In this document: piece by piece, positions 1-9,067 of the stretch
Numbering within the stretch: position 1 is the first letter of the stretch
How the letters are laid out: every line of letters begins with the position of its first letter
From: Bacteroidota bacterium
GTDB lineage: Bacteria > Bacteroidota > Bacteroidia > Chitinophagales > Chitinophagaceae
Length of the DNA: 64,000 nucleotides
Reading direction: 5' to 3'
Assembly: GCA_947456625.1 (NCBI GenBank)
Contig: CANGQJ010000003.1
Span: forward strand, 140,294-204,293
Made by a program: the position numbers and the translations under genes
Notes under the pieces: model-generated
What the model was told of the DNA's origin: nothing
The model's database searches: none
Seen by the model: only the letters and a program-made list of their open reading frames with translations

Positions 1-537
1 CCCATTAATATGAGAAACTCTATTATTGAGTTTATCAACGCCGAAATTGCCAATGCCAAAAAAGGTAAAAAAGCATCTATTATTATTAAGCTTAATTCAA
101 TTACCGATATTACTTTAATTGAGCACTTGTATAAAGCAGTGAAAGAAAATGTAGAAGTACATTTAATTATAAGAGGTATTACTACACTTAAAGTGAATAA
201 CGATAAAGTAAATGCAAAACTAAACGCTATTAGTATTGTAGACCAATATTTGGAGCATGCAAGGGTTATGATTTTTCATAATAATGGCAATGAAAGGGTT
301 TATATATCTAGTGCCGATTGGATGGTACGTAACCTAGACCACCGCATTGAAGTAGCAGTTCCTATAAATGATCAAGTCATTAAAAAAGAATTAATTGATA
401 TTATAAAAATTCAATTAAAGGACAATCAAAAAGCAAGAGTACTGGATTCCGAATTGGCTAATAAATATGTACCTTTGGTGGGTAGAAAATACAAATCCCA
501 AGAGGAAACCTATTTGTACTTAAAAGGAAAAAAATAA
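1..537 (+). CDS. ppk1: Polyphosphate kinase 1, C-terminal part (5' end outside window)
   Basis: PPK1 reversibly transfers the terminal phosphate of ATP to inorganic polyphosphate. The reading frame is open from base 1, so the N-terminal and head domains lie upstream; only about 178 C-terminal codons are here. The visible part is the second phospholipase-D-like domain: an IIRGI strand, then YLEHARV, whose His aligns with the conserved second catalytic-domain His of PPK1, then the SSADWM..RNLD..IEV block typical of the family. The stop is 4 bases before the start of the exopolyphosphatase gene, so the two are almost certainly one transcript that makes and degrades polyphosphate. Family assignment is firm; the true start cannot be seen. 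Confidence 0.93.
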   Translation, partial: PINMRNSIIEFINAEIANAKKGKKASIIIKLNSITDITLIEHLYKAVKENVEVHLIIRGITTLKVNNDKVNAKLNAISIVDQYLEHARVMIFHNNGNERVYISSADWMVRNLDHRIEVAVPINDQVIKKELIDIIKIQLKDNQKARVLDSELANKYVPLVGRKYKSQEETYLYLKGKK

Positions 538-541
538 ATAA

Positions 542-1423
542 TTGATACTAGCAGCCATTGATATTGGAAGTAACGCAGCAAGACTTCTCATTTGTGAAGT
601 AGAAAAAAAAGGAAAGGAAACTGAGTTTAATAGACTTAATATTTTACGTATCCCCCTTCAACTTGGATTTGATGTATTCGAGAAAGGATTTATAGGAAGT
701 CGTAAAAAAAAGATGCTTATTGATACTATAAAGGCATATAAGCAGCTCATGAAAGTATATGAGGTTGAGCATTATATGGCCTGTGCCACAAGTGCAATGA
801 GAGATGCCCAAAATAGTAAGGAAATTATAAAAGAAATTGAAGCTGAAACTAGTATTGAGATTGAGGTTATAACAGGAGAATTAGAAGCTGAGATTATATA
901 TGAAAATCATATAGCCGAATTACTAGATAAAAAAGATAGTTATTTATATATGGACGTAGGCGGTGGTAGCACCGAGTTAACCCTGTATCATAACAATGAA
1001 CTAGTGCTTCAAAAATCTGTAAACATTGGTACAGTAAGGTTACTAACCAATAAAGTAAATGAGGAAGTATGGGAGGAACTAAAGGAAACATGTAAGGGTA
1101 TTGCCAAAAAATACGAACATATAACAGGTATTGGTTCCGGCGGTAATATTAATAAAATATTTTCCTTATTAAGATCAAAGGATGATACCTATTTACAAGC
1201 TAATGCTGTAAGAGAAATGCATAAGGATATGCTTGGTCTAAGTGTTGAGGAGCGCATGAAAAAATACAATATTAAAAAGGATAGAGCCGAGGTAATTGTG
1301 CCTGCCTTATTAATTTATACCAGCATTTTTAAATGGTGCAATGTGGATCAAGTATTGGTGCCTAAAATTGGACTTGCCGACGGTTTAATTCATCACTTAT
1401 ATGATCAGGTAATTAACGAATAA
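542..1423 (+). CDS. Ppx/GppA-type exopolyphosphatase
   Basis: This 293-residue protein belongs to the Ppx/GppA phosphatases of the actin-like ASKHA fold, which release phosphate from polyphosphate or hydrolyse pppGpp. The N-terminal AAIDIGSNAARLL phosphate-binding loop, the DVGGGSTEL motif near residue 140 and the GSGGNINK loop near residue 200 are all present. It is a short form without the extra C-terminal HD-like domain of the long E. coli enzymes. The start is TTG at 542: the preceding in-frame codon is a stop (539-541), so no upstream start exists. An A-rich AAAGGA stretch just upstream may serve as ribosome binding site. Being coupled to ppk1, polyphosphate is the likelier substrate, but sequence alone does not exclude pppGpp. 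Confidence 0.9.
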   Translation: MILAAIDIGSNAARLLICEVEKKGKETEFNRLNILRIPLQLGFDVFEKGFIGSRKKKMLIDTIKAYKQLMKVYEVEHYMACATSAMRDAQNSKEIIKEIEAETSIEIEVITGELEAEIIYENHIAELLDKKDSYLYMDVGGGSTELTLYHNNELVLQKSVNIGTVRLLTNKVNEEVWEELKETCKGIAKKYEHITGIGSGGNINKIFSLLRSKDDTYLQANAVREMHKDMLGLSVEERMKKYNIKKDRAEVIVPALLIYTSIFKWCNVDQVLVPKIGLADGLIHHLYDQVINE

Positions 1424-1463
1424 TTACCAATTACTTTTTTTAAAATTACCGTTTTAACTTATT

Positions 1464-1491
1464 AAAAAGGCCTCCAAATGGAGGCCTTTTT
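1464..1491. terminator. Strong bidirectional hairpin terminator
   Basis: A perfect 12-bp stem, AAAAAGGCCTCC paired with GGAGGCCTTTTT, closes a four-base AAAT loop. It lies between the convergent exopolyphosphatase and Oar-like receptor genes and has a T-run on each strand, so it probably ends both transcripts. Confidence 0.9.
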
Positions 1492-1513
1492 ATATAGATA
1501 TTTTTAAGATAAA

Positions 1514-4500
1514 TTAGAAGTTAAACTTAACCCCCAATTGTCCTTGCCATCTTGAGTTGATAGGATCCACAGAGTAGTATTGACCACCTGTTCCTGTTGG
1601 CTTAACAAAGTTAAAGGTTGGAGTGTATCCAGTTGAAGGCGCACCTGCAGCTTTACCATTTGCGTCAGCAACAAACTTTAAGAAGTTTACTGTGTAGTTG
1701 TTTAAGTTGGTAACAAAGTTAATATGACCCCAATCGTTGTTAATTAAGTTTAATACATTGAACACATCTAAGCTTACTTGTAACGATTGTTTAGAATTGT
1801 TTTTATTCAATTTGAATTCATGCATTAATTTCATATCTAAGTCATGCACCCATGGTGTACGTAAGCCATTACGCTCAGCGTATTGACCTTTTCTTGTTTT
1901 TAAGTAAGGGTCATTATCAATAAATGCACTTAAGTCAGCCCATTGTTGAGCAGCTGTATATGTTCCATTATCCTTTAACTTGATATCTGAAGCATCCTTT
2001 GGAATATAAGGAAGTGGTGCGTTAGAACCGTTACCAAATGGAGCTGATTGATAAATTAAGCTATAAGGATTTCCTGATTGACCTGAGTATACAAATGCAA
2101 CTGAAGATGAATTCATTTTATTCCAGATAAAGTTGCTAGAGAAAGTGGCAACAATTCTGTTACGTAAATCAAAGTTAGAATATGCTAACTGAGAATTACT
2201 TGGAGTAATGGTTGGGTTTACGTTATAACTACTTTCCCATGAATTACGAATACCATTAGTGATATCCTTACTCATACCATAAGTATAGGCAACGCTCCAG
2301 TTCATATTTGCAACAGTTTTACCCATTGCAATGTTGTTAGTAGCTTTTGACAATTGTGCTGTCAAATTATATCTATACCCTTCGCTTGTGTTTGTTAAAT
2401 AGTAAACGTTAGAATAGTTTGAATTGTATTTACCACCTACATATACAGGAGTTTGAGTTGGTCCAGAAGTAAAATAGGCTACTGAATCCTTTAAGTTAAT
2501 TTGCTCATATTTTACATCATAAATTGTTTTAGTAAATAAAACATCTCCTGTAAATTTATAGCCATTACCAAATTTATAATCAACCGCTAAACTACTTCTC
2601 CAAATAGTAGGTAATTTAAAATTATTATCAAATACATCTACTTCTCTAGTTGCACTTCTTGAAACACCGCCGTATTTAGTAACCGTATCTTTTAATTTAT
2701 CGGTGTTGAAAGCCAATGGCACTGTTGCTCCTGCTGCTGGACCATTCCAGTCAATATTACCATAAGTGTTACCGCTTAATGTGTAAGCATAACCATACCA
2801 TGCAAATGGAACCTTACCAGTAAATATACCAGTACCGCCTCTAATTACAATTGATTGGTCACCTTTCACATCATACGTAAATCCTAAACGTGGTGATATA
2901 GCAACACGTGAAGGGATTTTATCGGTTAAAGTACTAAATGCTGGAGCACTGTATGTTGGGTTTGCAGAAACATATCCTACTGAATTAGTTGCATTCAAGC
3001 CAGCATCAATTACAGGTTGATTTCCAACATAAGAGTAGTCAAAACGAATACCTGGGCTTACTTTAAATTTGCTGCTTGCAGAAATTTCATCTTGTAAATA
3101 AGCACTCATTAAAGCCACTTTAAACGGATTAGGAGGGTTGTCGTAAATGCCATTTCTTGTTCCATCTAAGCCTGGAGCAGTCATAAATGCACCTCTAATA
3201 CGACTTGGGTTATCCGCTAAGAAACTAGATAAACCTCTTGAATATTCCCAACGACCATTATAAGAGTTAATAAATCCATAAGATAAATCGTAGAACTCAT
3301 TATGTGTTCCTAAGGTAAACTTATTGATACCTTTTGTAATGGTCAAATTATCACTTACTTCAACAGTAGTTTGCTTTAAATTATAGATAGAAGCTTCTCT
3401 CCAAGTACCTAAAGTAATACGACCGTTGTCAATATCCATATAAGGAGCTAAAGTGCCTGGGAAATCACGGTACTCATGTACATTAATATAACTTACATTA
3501 AATTGATTGTTAACGCTATTACTGAACTTCGTTTTTAATTCTGCAGTTAAGTTAATATTCTTTGTGTATTGTGTAAAGTCGGTAGAACCAAATTGGAAGT
3601 TAGTAGCAGAGCGCTCTAAGTTATTACCACTTCCATTGGTATAAATACCACGAACTGTTAATGTGTTTTTATCATTTAAATTAAAATCTAAACGACCAAA
3701 TAATTTATCACTCTTAGTGAAAATTTTATAAGCACCCATATAACTTCCTGGATCGTATCCGTATTTAGTTTGTAATTTAGTTACAATAGATTGCGCTTCT
3801 GCTAAAGTAATAGCAGCACCTGGGTCGCCAATATTGTAAGAACTTGGTTCTTGTCTATCGGTACGCTCATAGTTTAAGATAAAGAACGCTTTATTCTTTA
3901 CAATTGGACCACTAATCGTTACACCTTGGTTGTAATCATAAAAACTTGAAGCCATTGGTGTTTTTAAACCATCAACACTTTTCCCAATTAAACTAGCATT
4001 ACGCATATAATTATAAACACTACCATGAATTTCGTTCGTACCACTCTTAGTTACAGCGTTTACACTACCTCCAGTAAAGTTTCCTAATTTAACATCATAT
4101 GGAGCTAATTGAACTTGTACTTCCTGAATTACATCCAAGCTATATGGATTAGTTCTTGTACCCGAACCTGCAGCACCAGACTGTCCACCACCACTTGTAC
4201 CACCAGCAGAGTTACTAAACCCAAATGCATCGTTATTAATAGCACCGTCAATAGTTAAGTTATTGTAACGGAAACTAGAACCTGCAAATGAGTTATTATT
4301 TGATTGAGGAGTCAATCTTGTGAAATCACTTAAACTTCTACCCAAAGTTGGTAAAGCGTTTAATTGTCTTGTACCAATTACAGTTCCACCTTCTGCTCTT
4401 TTTTTGCTGTTGCTGTTTACCACAACATCAGTTAATTGGTTCACTTTTGATGTTAAAATAATATTTACATCAGGATTAGCACCTAATGTTAAAGTAACAT

Positions 4501-4771
4501 CGTTATAATCTTGATCTTTAAAACCAACCGAAGTAATTTTAATAGAATAAGGGCCACCTGGCTTTAAGTTAGGTGCCACAAATAATCCTTTTGCATTTGA
4601 TTGGAAAACCGAAGTGAAACCAGTTGGAACGTGCACTAACTTAATAGTAGCGCCAGCAACGATTTCATTTTTTTCATTGGTCACACGACCACTCAATGTA
4701 GAGGAAGTCTCCTGAGAAAATGCATTGTTAAGGAACAATCCTAAAACAATAAACAATAATACCTTTTTCAT
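1514..4771 (-). CDS. Oar-like TonB-dependent outer-membrane receptor
   Basis: The 1085-residue protein starts with a signal peptide (about residues 1-19, ending AFSQ), followed by a carboxypeptidase-regulatory-like domain (about 25-105, beginning LSGRVTNEKNE), a plug (about 115-235, with a TDVVVNSNSKKR TonB-box-like start, RSLSDFTRLTPQ and NNLTIDGAINNDAFG) and a long beta-barrel ending in aromatic F-N-F, as outer-membrane barrels do. The plug pattern resembles Oar/OmpA-related receptors rather than SusC, and no SusD partner adjoins it. The ligand is unknown. It is transcribed alone, with a phased array of TTAC half-sites 60-125 bp upstream of the ATG. A phosphate-related role is only a guess, from that array and the neighbouring polyphosphate genes. 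Confidence 0.88.
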   Translation of the reverse strand: MKKVLLFIVLGLFLNNAFSQETSSTLSGRVTNEKNEIVAGATIKLVHVPTGFTSVFQSNAKGLFVAPNLKPGGPYSIKITSVGFKDQDYNDVTLTLGANPDVNIILTSKVNQLTDVVVNSNSKKRAEGGTVIGTRQLNALPTLGRSLSDFTRLTPQSNNNSFAGSSFRYNNLTIDGAINNDAFGFSNSAGGTSGGGQSGAAGSGTRTNPYSLDVIQEVQVQLAPYDVKLGNFTGGSVNAVTKSGTNEIHGSVYNYMRNASLIGKSVDGLKTPMASSFYDYNQGVTISGPIVKNKAFFILNYERTDRQEPSSYNIGDPGAAITLAEAQSIVTKLQTKYGYDPGSYMGAYKIFTKSDKLFGRLDFNLNDKNTLTVRGIYTNGSGNNLERSATNFQFGSTDFTQYTKNINLTAELKTKFSNSVNNQFNVSYINVHEYRDFPGTLAPYMDIDNGRITLGTWREASIYNLKQTTVEVSDNLTITKGINKFTLGTHNEFYDLSYGFINSYNGRWEYSRGLSSFLADNPSRIRGAFMTAPGLDGTRNGIYDNPPNPFKVALMSAYLQDEISASSKFKVSPGIRFDYSYVGNQPVIDAGLNATNSVGYVSANPTYSAPAFSTLTDKIPSRVAISPRLGFTYDVKGDQSIVIRGGTGIFTGKVPFAWYGYAYTLSGNTYGNIDWNGPAAGATVPLAFNTDKLKDTVTKYGGVSRSATREVDVFDNNFKLPTIWRSSLAVDYKFGNGYKFTGDVLFTKTIYDVKYEQINLKDSVAYFTSGPTQTPVYVGGKYNSNYSNVYYLTNTSEGYRYNLTAQLSKATNNIAMGKTVANMNWSVAYTYGMSKDITNGIRNSWESSYNVNPTITPSNSQLAYSNFDLRNRIVATFSSNFIWNKMNSSSVAFVYSGQSGNPYSLIYQSAPFGNGSNAPLPYIPKDASDIKLKDNGTYTAAQQWADLSAFIDNDPYLKTRKGQYAERNGLRTPWVHDLDMKLMHEFKLNKNNSKQSLQVSLDVFNVLNLINNDWGHINFVTNLNNYTVNFLKFVADANGKAAGAPSTGYTPTFNFVKPTGTGGQYYSVDPINSRWQGQLGVKFNF

Positions 4772-4830
4772 TTTTCTTTAATTTGAACCACAAAAGAAAG
4801 AATAAATGAAATGTTAAAGCCTATTTGAAA

Positions 4831-4897
4831 GTTACCAAATTGTTACGTTTGACATTACGTATGCATTATGCCAATGTTACCAAATTGTTACCTAATT
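4831..4897. promoter_or_regulatory. Phased array of six TTAC half-sites, candidate response-regulator operator
   Basis: The 16-mer GTTACCAAATTGTTAC occurs exactly twice (4831-4846 and 4876-4891). Each copy is itself a direct repeat GTTAC-N6-GTTAC. Two weaker units (CATTAC at 4853, CATTAT at 4864) fill the gap, so TTAC/TTAT begins at 4832, 4843, 4855, 4866, 4877 and 4888, a spacing of 11 or 12 bases throughout. Direct repeats one helical turn apart are characteristic of OmpR/PhoB-family regulators binding in tandem. The array lies 60-125 bp upstream of the Oar-like receptor start and slightly overlaps the end of the fucosidase gene. That the half-sites exist is seen; the regulator class is inferred. 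Confidence 0.55.
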
Positions 4898-6211
4898 TTT
4901 TGCAAGCTTTAAAATGGTATCGGGACCATCTAATTTTAAACCCGAAATATCAATTTGAACGCTATCTGCCATGGCTTTGCCTTTTAGCCAAGTCCCATTA
5001 TTCATTACTAAAATTGATGCTGCATTATATTTACCTGGAACTGTTATTATACCATTGTTTGGTTTTTCAAAAATATGTACAAATACAAAGTCGTTGTTTT
5101 GAGTGCTCACTATTTGTTTATCGGCACTTAAAGGACCGCCTCTTGTGGTGTAAATGGTGTGCCCAAATTGCTTGGTCCATTTACCAACTAAGGCCAAAGT
5201 ATCGGTAAAATGAGTGCCAATTTCACCATTAGGCATAGGGCCTACGTTTAATAATAAATTGGTGTTGCGCCCAGCAGCACCCACTAGTGTTTGAATAACT
5301 TCCTTGTATGATTTATAATGATGATCGTTTATTTTAAAGCCCCAAGAGTTGTTCATAGTTATGCAGGATTCCAAAGGCAGTACCGAAGCAGACTGAAAAC
5401 TTAAACCCGAATTATTTTGTCCCGGCAAATCCTGTTCAAACATTTGAAAATCCTCCCCATCAATGGGGTCCAGATGATGATTGTTTCCTATTAAACAGGC
5501 AGGTTGTAATTTATGTATAAGTCCATAAATTTCTTTGTATTTCCAGTCCACCCTTGAACTACGATCGGCCGAACCTTCGGGATTGGTTTGATCCCAATGT
5601 CCGTCAAGCCAAATACAACTTATAGAACCATAATTAGTAAGCAATTCTGTTAACTGGTTTTTCATGAAACTTAAGTAGGAAGCGTAGTTACTTGGTTTAG
5701 TGCGCCCAGCTTTTTTCCCAGTACGGCCGGTTTCATATGGATAATCACTGCGGCTCCAATCCAAAGTGGAATAATACAAGCCTAGTTCAATACCTTGTTT
5801 TTTACATTCGGCAGCAAGTAATTTTAGGACATCTTTTTTATAAGGTGTATTGGTAATTTTCCAATCTGAATATTTAGTATCCCAATTTGAGAAGCCATCA
5901 TGATGTCGTGTAATAAAAACAATATACTTCATACCTGCATTTTTTGCAGTGCTCACCCATTTTTCAGCATCAAAATTTACGGGATTAAAAAGTTTAATTA
6001 GCCTTTTATAGTCGTCTACTTGTATGCCATGGTTTTCCATAACCCACTCACCATCACCTAAAACACTAGAGGCACCCCAATGAATAAACATACCAAATTT
6101 ACGATCCTGAAAAGCAGATCTAGCACCTACATTACTTGTACTAGGAATATAATTTTGTGCTTGAATTTGTAAAACCAATACACAAGCAAAAAAGACAAGC
6201 AGATTTTTCAT
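4892..6211 (-). CDS. Exported GH29 alpha-L-fucosidase
   Basis: This 439-residue glycoside hydrolase family 29 enzyme would release alpha-linked L-fucose from glycans. A signal peptide (residues 1-18, LVLQIQAQ) sends it to the periplasm or outer membrane. Family signatures are FGMFIHWG (about 39-46), FITRHHDGF (about 99-107), LGLYYSTLDW (about 143-152) and ISCIWLDGHW (about 197-206), where Asp203 is the expected nucleophile. GH29 acid/base residues are poorly conserved and I cannot assign one. No transporter for fucose and no other fucan enzymes adjoin it. A tight inverted repeat of AGTATACT sits immediately upstream of its ATG. Confidence 0.92.
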   Translation of the reverse strand: MKNLLVFFACVLVLQIQAQNYIPSTSNVGARSAFQDRKFGMFIHWGASSVLGDGEWVMENHGIQVDDYKRLIKLFNPVNFDAEKWVSTAKNAGMKYIVFITRHHDGFSNWDTKYSDWKITNTPYKKDVLKLLAAECKKQGIELGLYYSTLDWSRSDYPYETGRTGKKAGRTKPSNYASYLSFMKNQLTELLTNYGSISCIWLDGHWDQTNPEGSADRSSRVDWKYKEIYGLIHKLQPACLIGNNHHLDPIDGEDFQMFEQDLPGQNNSGLSFQSASVLPLESCITMNNSWGFKINDHHYKSYKEVIQTLVGAAGRNTNLLLNVGPMPNGEIGTHFTDTLALVGKWTKQFGHTIYTTRGGPLSADKQIVSTQNNDFVFVHIFEKPNNGIITVPGKYNAASILVMNNGTWLKGKAMADSVQIDISGLKLDGPDTILKLAKN

Positions 6212-6212
6212 A

Positions 6213-6233
6213 AGTATACTTTTATAGTATACT
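6213..6233 (-). promoter_or_regulatory. Inverted repeat AGTATACT-N5-AGTATACT upstream of fucosidase
   Basis: Two copies of the self-complementary octamer AGTATACT (6213-6220 and 6226-6233) are separated by TTTAT and begin two bases before the fucosidase ATG. Such an element could be a repressor operator or an mRNA hairpin masking the start. The 9-mer AAGTATACT recurs in an inverted repeat before the Gfo/Idh gene at 57116-57137. Confidence 0.5.
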
Positions 6234-6254
6234 AAATATATGAAAAAAAATTTA

Positions 6255-6887
6255 TTAGTCTAAGCGGTACACACTGTGTAAGTCATCGGTGTTTTTAAAA
6301 TTCACCCCTAAATCGTTGATAAGTCCATCCTTTACATCATAAGCCCAGCCATGTAAGTGCAGGTTTTGACCACGCTTCCAAGCATTTTGTACAATACTTG
6401 TTTTGCCCAAATGAAATACTTGTTCAATTACATTTAGCTCTACAAAACGTCGAGCGCGTAAATCATCATTTGTTATACCATCAAGCTCTTGATAGTTAAT
6501 TCGGTATACATCTTTTAAATGACGTAACCAGTTATCAATAAGTCCAAATTGTTTATTGTGCATTGCAGCTAAAACGCCACCACATCCATAGTGTCCACAA
6601 ACAATTACATGTTTTACTTGTAATACTTCAACAGCATACGAAAGTACACTTAACATATTCATATCACTGTGTACCACCATATTGGCAATATTGCGGTGCA
6701 CAAATACATCACCTGGTTTAGTACCTGTAATTTGATTGGCAGGCACCCTACTATCGGAACAACCAATCCATAAATATTCTGGATTTTGTGTGTTGGCCAA
6801 ATTATTAAAAAAATTAGGATCCAATGCCAATTGTTCGGCAACCCATTTTTTATTGTTTTCTAATAACTTATTGTAGGATTTTTCCAT
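6255..6887 (-). CDS. can: Beta-class carbonic anhydrase
   Basis: The enzyme hydrates CO2 to bicarbonate in the cytoplasm. At 210 residues it has the usual length. The zinc and active-site residues of the beta class are all visible: Cys43-x-Asp45-x-Arg47 in CSDSR, then His99 and Cys102 in CGHYGCGG. There is no signal peptide. It is downstream of nothing obvious: the small membrane gene at 6944 is divergent, with 56 bases between the starts. The symbol follows E. coli can; paralogues elsewhere in the genome cannot be excluded. Confidence 0.95.
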   Translation of the reverse strand: MEKSYNKLLENNKKWVAEQLALDPNFFNNLANTQNPEYLWIGCSDSRVPANQITGTKPGDVFVHRNIANMVVHSDMNMLSVLSYAVEVLQVKHVIVCGHYGCGGVLAAMHNKQFGLIDNWLRHLKDVYRINYQELDGITNDDLRARRFVELNVIEQVFHLGKTSIVQNAWKRGQNLHLHGWAYDVKDGLINDLGVNFKNTDDLHSVYRLD

Positions 6888-6943
6888 AAATCATATACCT
6901 GTTTACAGCGTAAAAATAGGTATAATTAGCTTAATTTTAAATA

Positions 6944-7186
6944 ATGAATATTTTAATTGAAACCCTTGGCTGGATTGCCTCGGTATTAATTGTAGGATCC
7001 TACGCTTTAAACATCACAGGAAGGCTGCATGCCGAAAGCAAGTACTATGTTTGGGCTAATATTGTGGGTGGTTTGTTTTTTGTAATTAACACTTATTTCC
7101 ATGGAGCCTACCCAAGTATGGTTGTAAATATTATTTGGGTAATTATTGCAATTGTAATGATTGCAATAAGAAAAAAGAAAGGTTAA
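6944..7186 (+). CDS. Small membrane protein, CBU_0592-like
   Basis: The 80-residue protein is almost wholly hydrophobic, with three predicted membrane helices (about 6-24, 36-52 and 58-74) and a basic C-terminal tail (RKKKG). The pattern GWIASVLIVGSYAL..TGRLHAES and the later FVINTYFHGAYPSMVVNIIW resemble the CBU_0592-like small membrane family, recognised by pattern only. The function of that family is not known to me. It heads a plus-strand run with the CLC antiporter 34 bases downstream, so the two may be cotranscribed. Confidence 0.7.
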   Translation: MNILIETLGWIASVLIVGSYALNITGRLHAESKYYVWANIVGGLFFVINTYFHGAYPSMVVNIIWVIIAIVMIAIRKKKG

Positions 7187-7220
7187 TTGAAGTGGATACT
7201 TCCTATATTATAAATGCTTT

Positions 7221-8480
7221 ATGAGTAGTGCAAAAATTCATATCATCAATCTGTTAAAGTGGATAGCAATTTGCATAATTGCAGGCATGCTCATAGGATC
7301 TGTTTGTGCATTATTTTTAAGTAGTTTGGATTTTGTAACTAAGTGGAGGGCTTCACATACTTGGATTATTTATAGTTTACCTATTGTTGGATTTATAATT
7401 GGTGCCATGTATTATTACTTTGGAGGACCAGTTCAAAAAGGAAATAATTTATTACTTGAGCAACATAATAATCCAGCAACTAAAATTCCATTTAAACTTG
7501 CTCCCTTTGTATATATTGGAACACTACTAACACACTTAGCGGGTGGATCTGCGGGCCGCGAAGGCACTGCTGTTCAAATGGGAGGAGCCATTGCAGATCA
7601 GTTTACTGGCATTTTTAAATTAAATGATATCCAACGAAAAACAATTTTAATTGTAGGTATAAGTGCAGGTTTTTCGGCAGTATTTGGAACACCCATTGCT
7701 GGAGCCATTTTTGCTTTAGAAATTATGTTGTTTAAAAATATTAGGGTTGCAGATATATTACCAAGTTTCGCTGCAGCATATATTGCACATTATACTTGTT
7801 TAGCCTGGGGTATACATCATACTATTTATACATTACCTACCATTGGTCATTTTAATATGCACTCTTTGGTGCCAACATTTTTAGCAGGTTTAATTTTTGG
7901 AACTACTGCTTTATTTTTTTCTGCAGCAAATAGTTTTTGGAGCAAGCTATTTGTAAACATCAAATACGAGCCATTGCGACCATTTATAGGCGGTATTATT
8001 TTAGTGATAGTCATTTTACTAATGGGTACTACAAAATCAATTGATCCTTCCAAATTTTTGGGTTTAGGCATTCCTGCAATTACTGATTCATTTTTAACTC
8101 CGGCAGGTGGATATGATTTTTTAATTAAGCTATTATTAACCACTTTCACGCTTAGTGCTGGCTTTAAAGGCGGGGAAGTTACTCCCCTATTTTTTATAGG
8201 AGCAACATTGGGAAATATTTTGATAATTTTTATTCCACTTCCCATGGCTCTCTTGGCTGCTATGGGTTTTGTAGCAGTTTTCGCAGGAGCCACACACTGT
8301 GCTGTTGCATCCATTGCACTTGGGTTTGAAATGTTTGGAACCAGTGCTGGCATCTATATTGGTCTTGCTAGCATTGTTGCCTATTTTTCATCAGGTTCAA
8401 AAGGGATATATAGTGCACAATTAAAGGAAGGTGTAAAATATCAATTTTATAATTATATCAAACGCATTTCAAATTTATAA
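7221..8480 (+). CDS. CLC-type antiporter, probably the fluoride-exporting CLC-F subfamily
   Basis: The 419-residue protein has about ten or more hydrophobic segments and the CLC core. The GREGT motif (112-116) carries the external gating glutamate Glu114. The usual Cl-coordinating GSGIP motif is absent and replaced by KGNNLLLEQ (about 73-81), and the usual GxFxP motif is replaced by GFKGGEVTPLFF (314-325). Both replacements match what I know of the CLC-F fluoride/proton antiporters, so fluoride export is more likely than chloride exchange. There are no C-terminal CBS or TrkA domains. No fluoride riboswitch fits in the 34-base upstream gap. The chloride alternative remains possible. Confidence 0.82.
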   Translation: MSSAKIHIINLLKWIAICIIAGMLIGSVCALFLSSLDFVTKWRASHTWIIYSLPIVGFIIGAMYYYFGGPVQKGNNLLLEQHNNPATKIPFKLAPFVYIGTLLTHLAGGSAGREGTAVQMGGAIADQFTGIFKLNDIQRKTILIVGISAGFSAVFGTPIAGAIFALEIMLFKNIRVADILPSFAAAYIAHYTCLAWGIHHTIYTLPTIGHFNMHSLVPTFLAGLIFGTTALFFSAANSFWSKLFVNIKYEPLRPFIGGIILVIVILLMGTTKSIDPSKFLGLGIPAITDSFLTPAGGYDFLIKLLLTTFTLSAGFKGGEVTPLFFIGATLGNILIIFIPLPMALLAAMGFVAVFAGATHCAVASIALGFEMFGTSAGIYIGLASIVAYFSSGSKGIYSAQLKEGVKYQFYNYIKRISNL

Positions 8481-8492
8481 ATCATTTAGGGA

Positions 8493-9047
8493 ATGGCTAT
8501 TTTAAAATTAGTAGAAACAGAGCAAGAATTAATTGGATTGAAACAATTACAAACAAATAATTTAAGAAGATTAGTAGGGGAAGCCGAAGCAATGAAAGAA
8601 GGTTTTGTTACTTCGGAATATAGTTTGGAATTATTAAAGAAAATGCATGCAATATATCCATCAATCATAGTGAAGGAAGGAGATGAAGTAGTGGGTTATA
8701 CCATTGTGACGAATAAGGCAGTATTTGGAGAACATCCAGAGTTAGATCACTTGTTTAATACCCTTGACGCAACTAAATACAATAATGTCTTTTTAAAAGC
8801 GTACCCATATATTTTGATTGGGCAGGTTTGTGTAGGAAAATCACACCGAGGTCAAGGCTGGGTCCCTAAAATGTATGATTTCTACAAAAGTAATCATGCT
8901 AAAAATTACAAGTTCCTGGTTACCGATATCTCACAAGCCAACAAAAGATCCATTCGGATGCACGAAAAAATTGGTTTTGAAACCATTGGAGTGATTGAAC
9001 AAGTAGGAACTGGTTGGGATATTGTTTTATGGGATTGGAATAAATAA
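8493..9047 (+). CDS. GNAT-family N-acetyltransferase
   Basis: This 184-residue protein has the acetyl-CoA-binding motif A of GCN5-related acetyltransferases, VCVGKSHRGQGWVPKMY (about residues 110-126), followed by a motif-B-like N..SIRMHEKIGFE segment. It would acetylate an amine on an unknown small molecule or protein in the cytoplasm. An AGGGA Shine-Dalgarno-like sequence precedes its ATG. It starts 12 bases after the CLC gene, consistent with cotranscription. The substrate cannot be inferred. Confidence 0.85.
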   Translation: MAILKLVETEQELIGLKQLQTNNLRRLVGEAEAMKEGFVTSEYSLELLKKMHAIYPSIIVKEGDEVVGYTIVTNKAVFGEHPELDHLFNTLDATKYNNVFLKAYPYILIGQVCVGKSHRGQGWVPKMYDFYKSNHAKNYKFLVTDISQANKRSIRMHEKIGFETIGVIEQVGTGWDIVLWDWNK

Positions 9048-9067
9048 TTCAAAAAAAATAATTTATT

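Noticed and set aside
4831..4897. Short repeated units that could be a CRISPR remnant
   Set aside because: Units are 11-12 bases, spacers would be too short, and there are no cas genes; tandem regulator sites fit better.
4825..5208. Open frame antisense to the fucosidase 3' end
   Set aside because: Low-complexity translation, antisense to a well-supported GH29 gene.
7187..7220. Fluoride riboswitch before the CLC gene
   Set aside because: The gap is 34 bases, too short, and no crcB-type motif is visible.
7847..8353. 168-codon open frame antisense to the CLC gene
   Set aside because: No family similarity and the plus-strand protein is a clear CLC antiporter; it is a codon-usage shadow.
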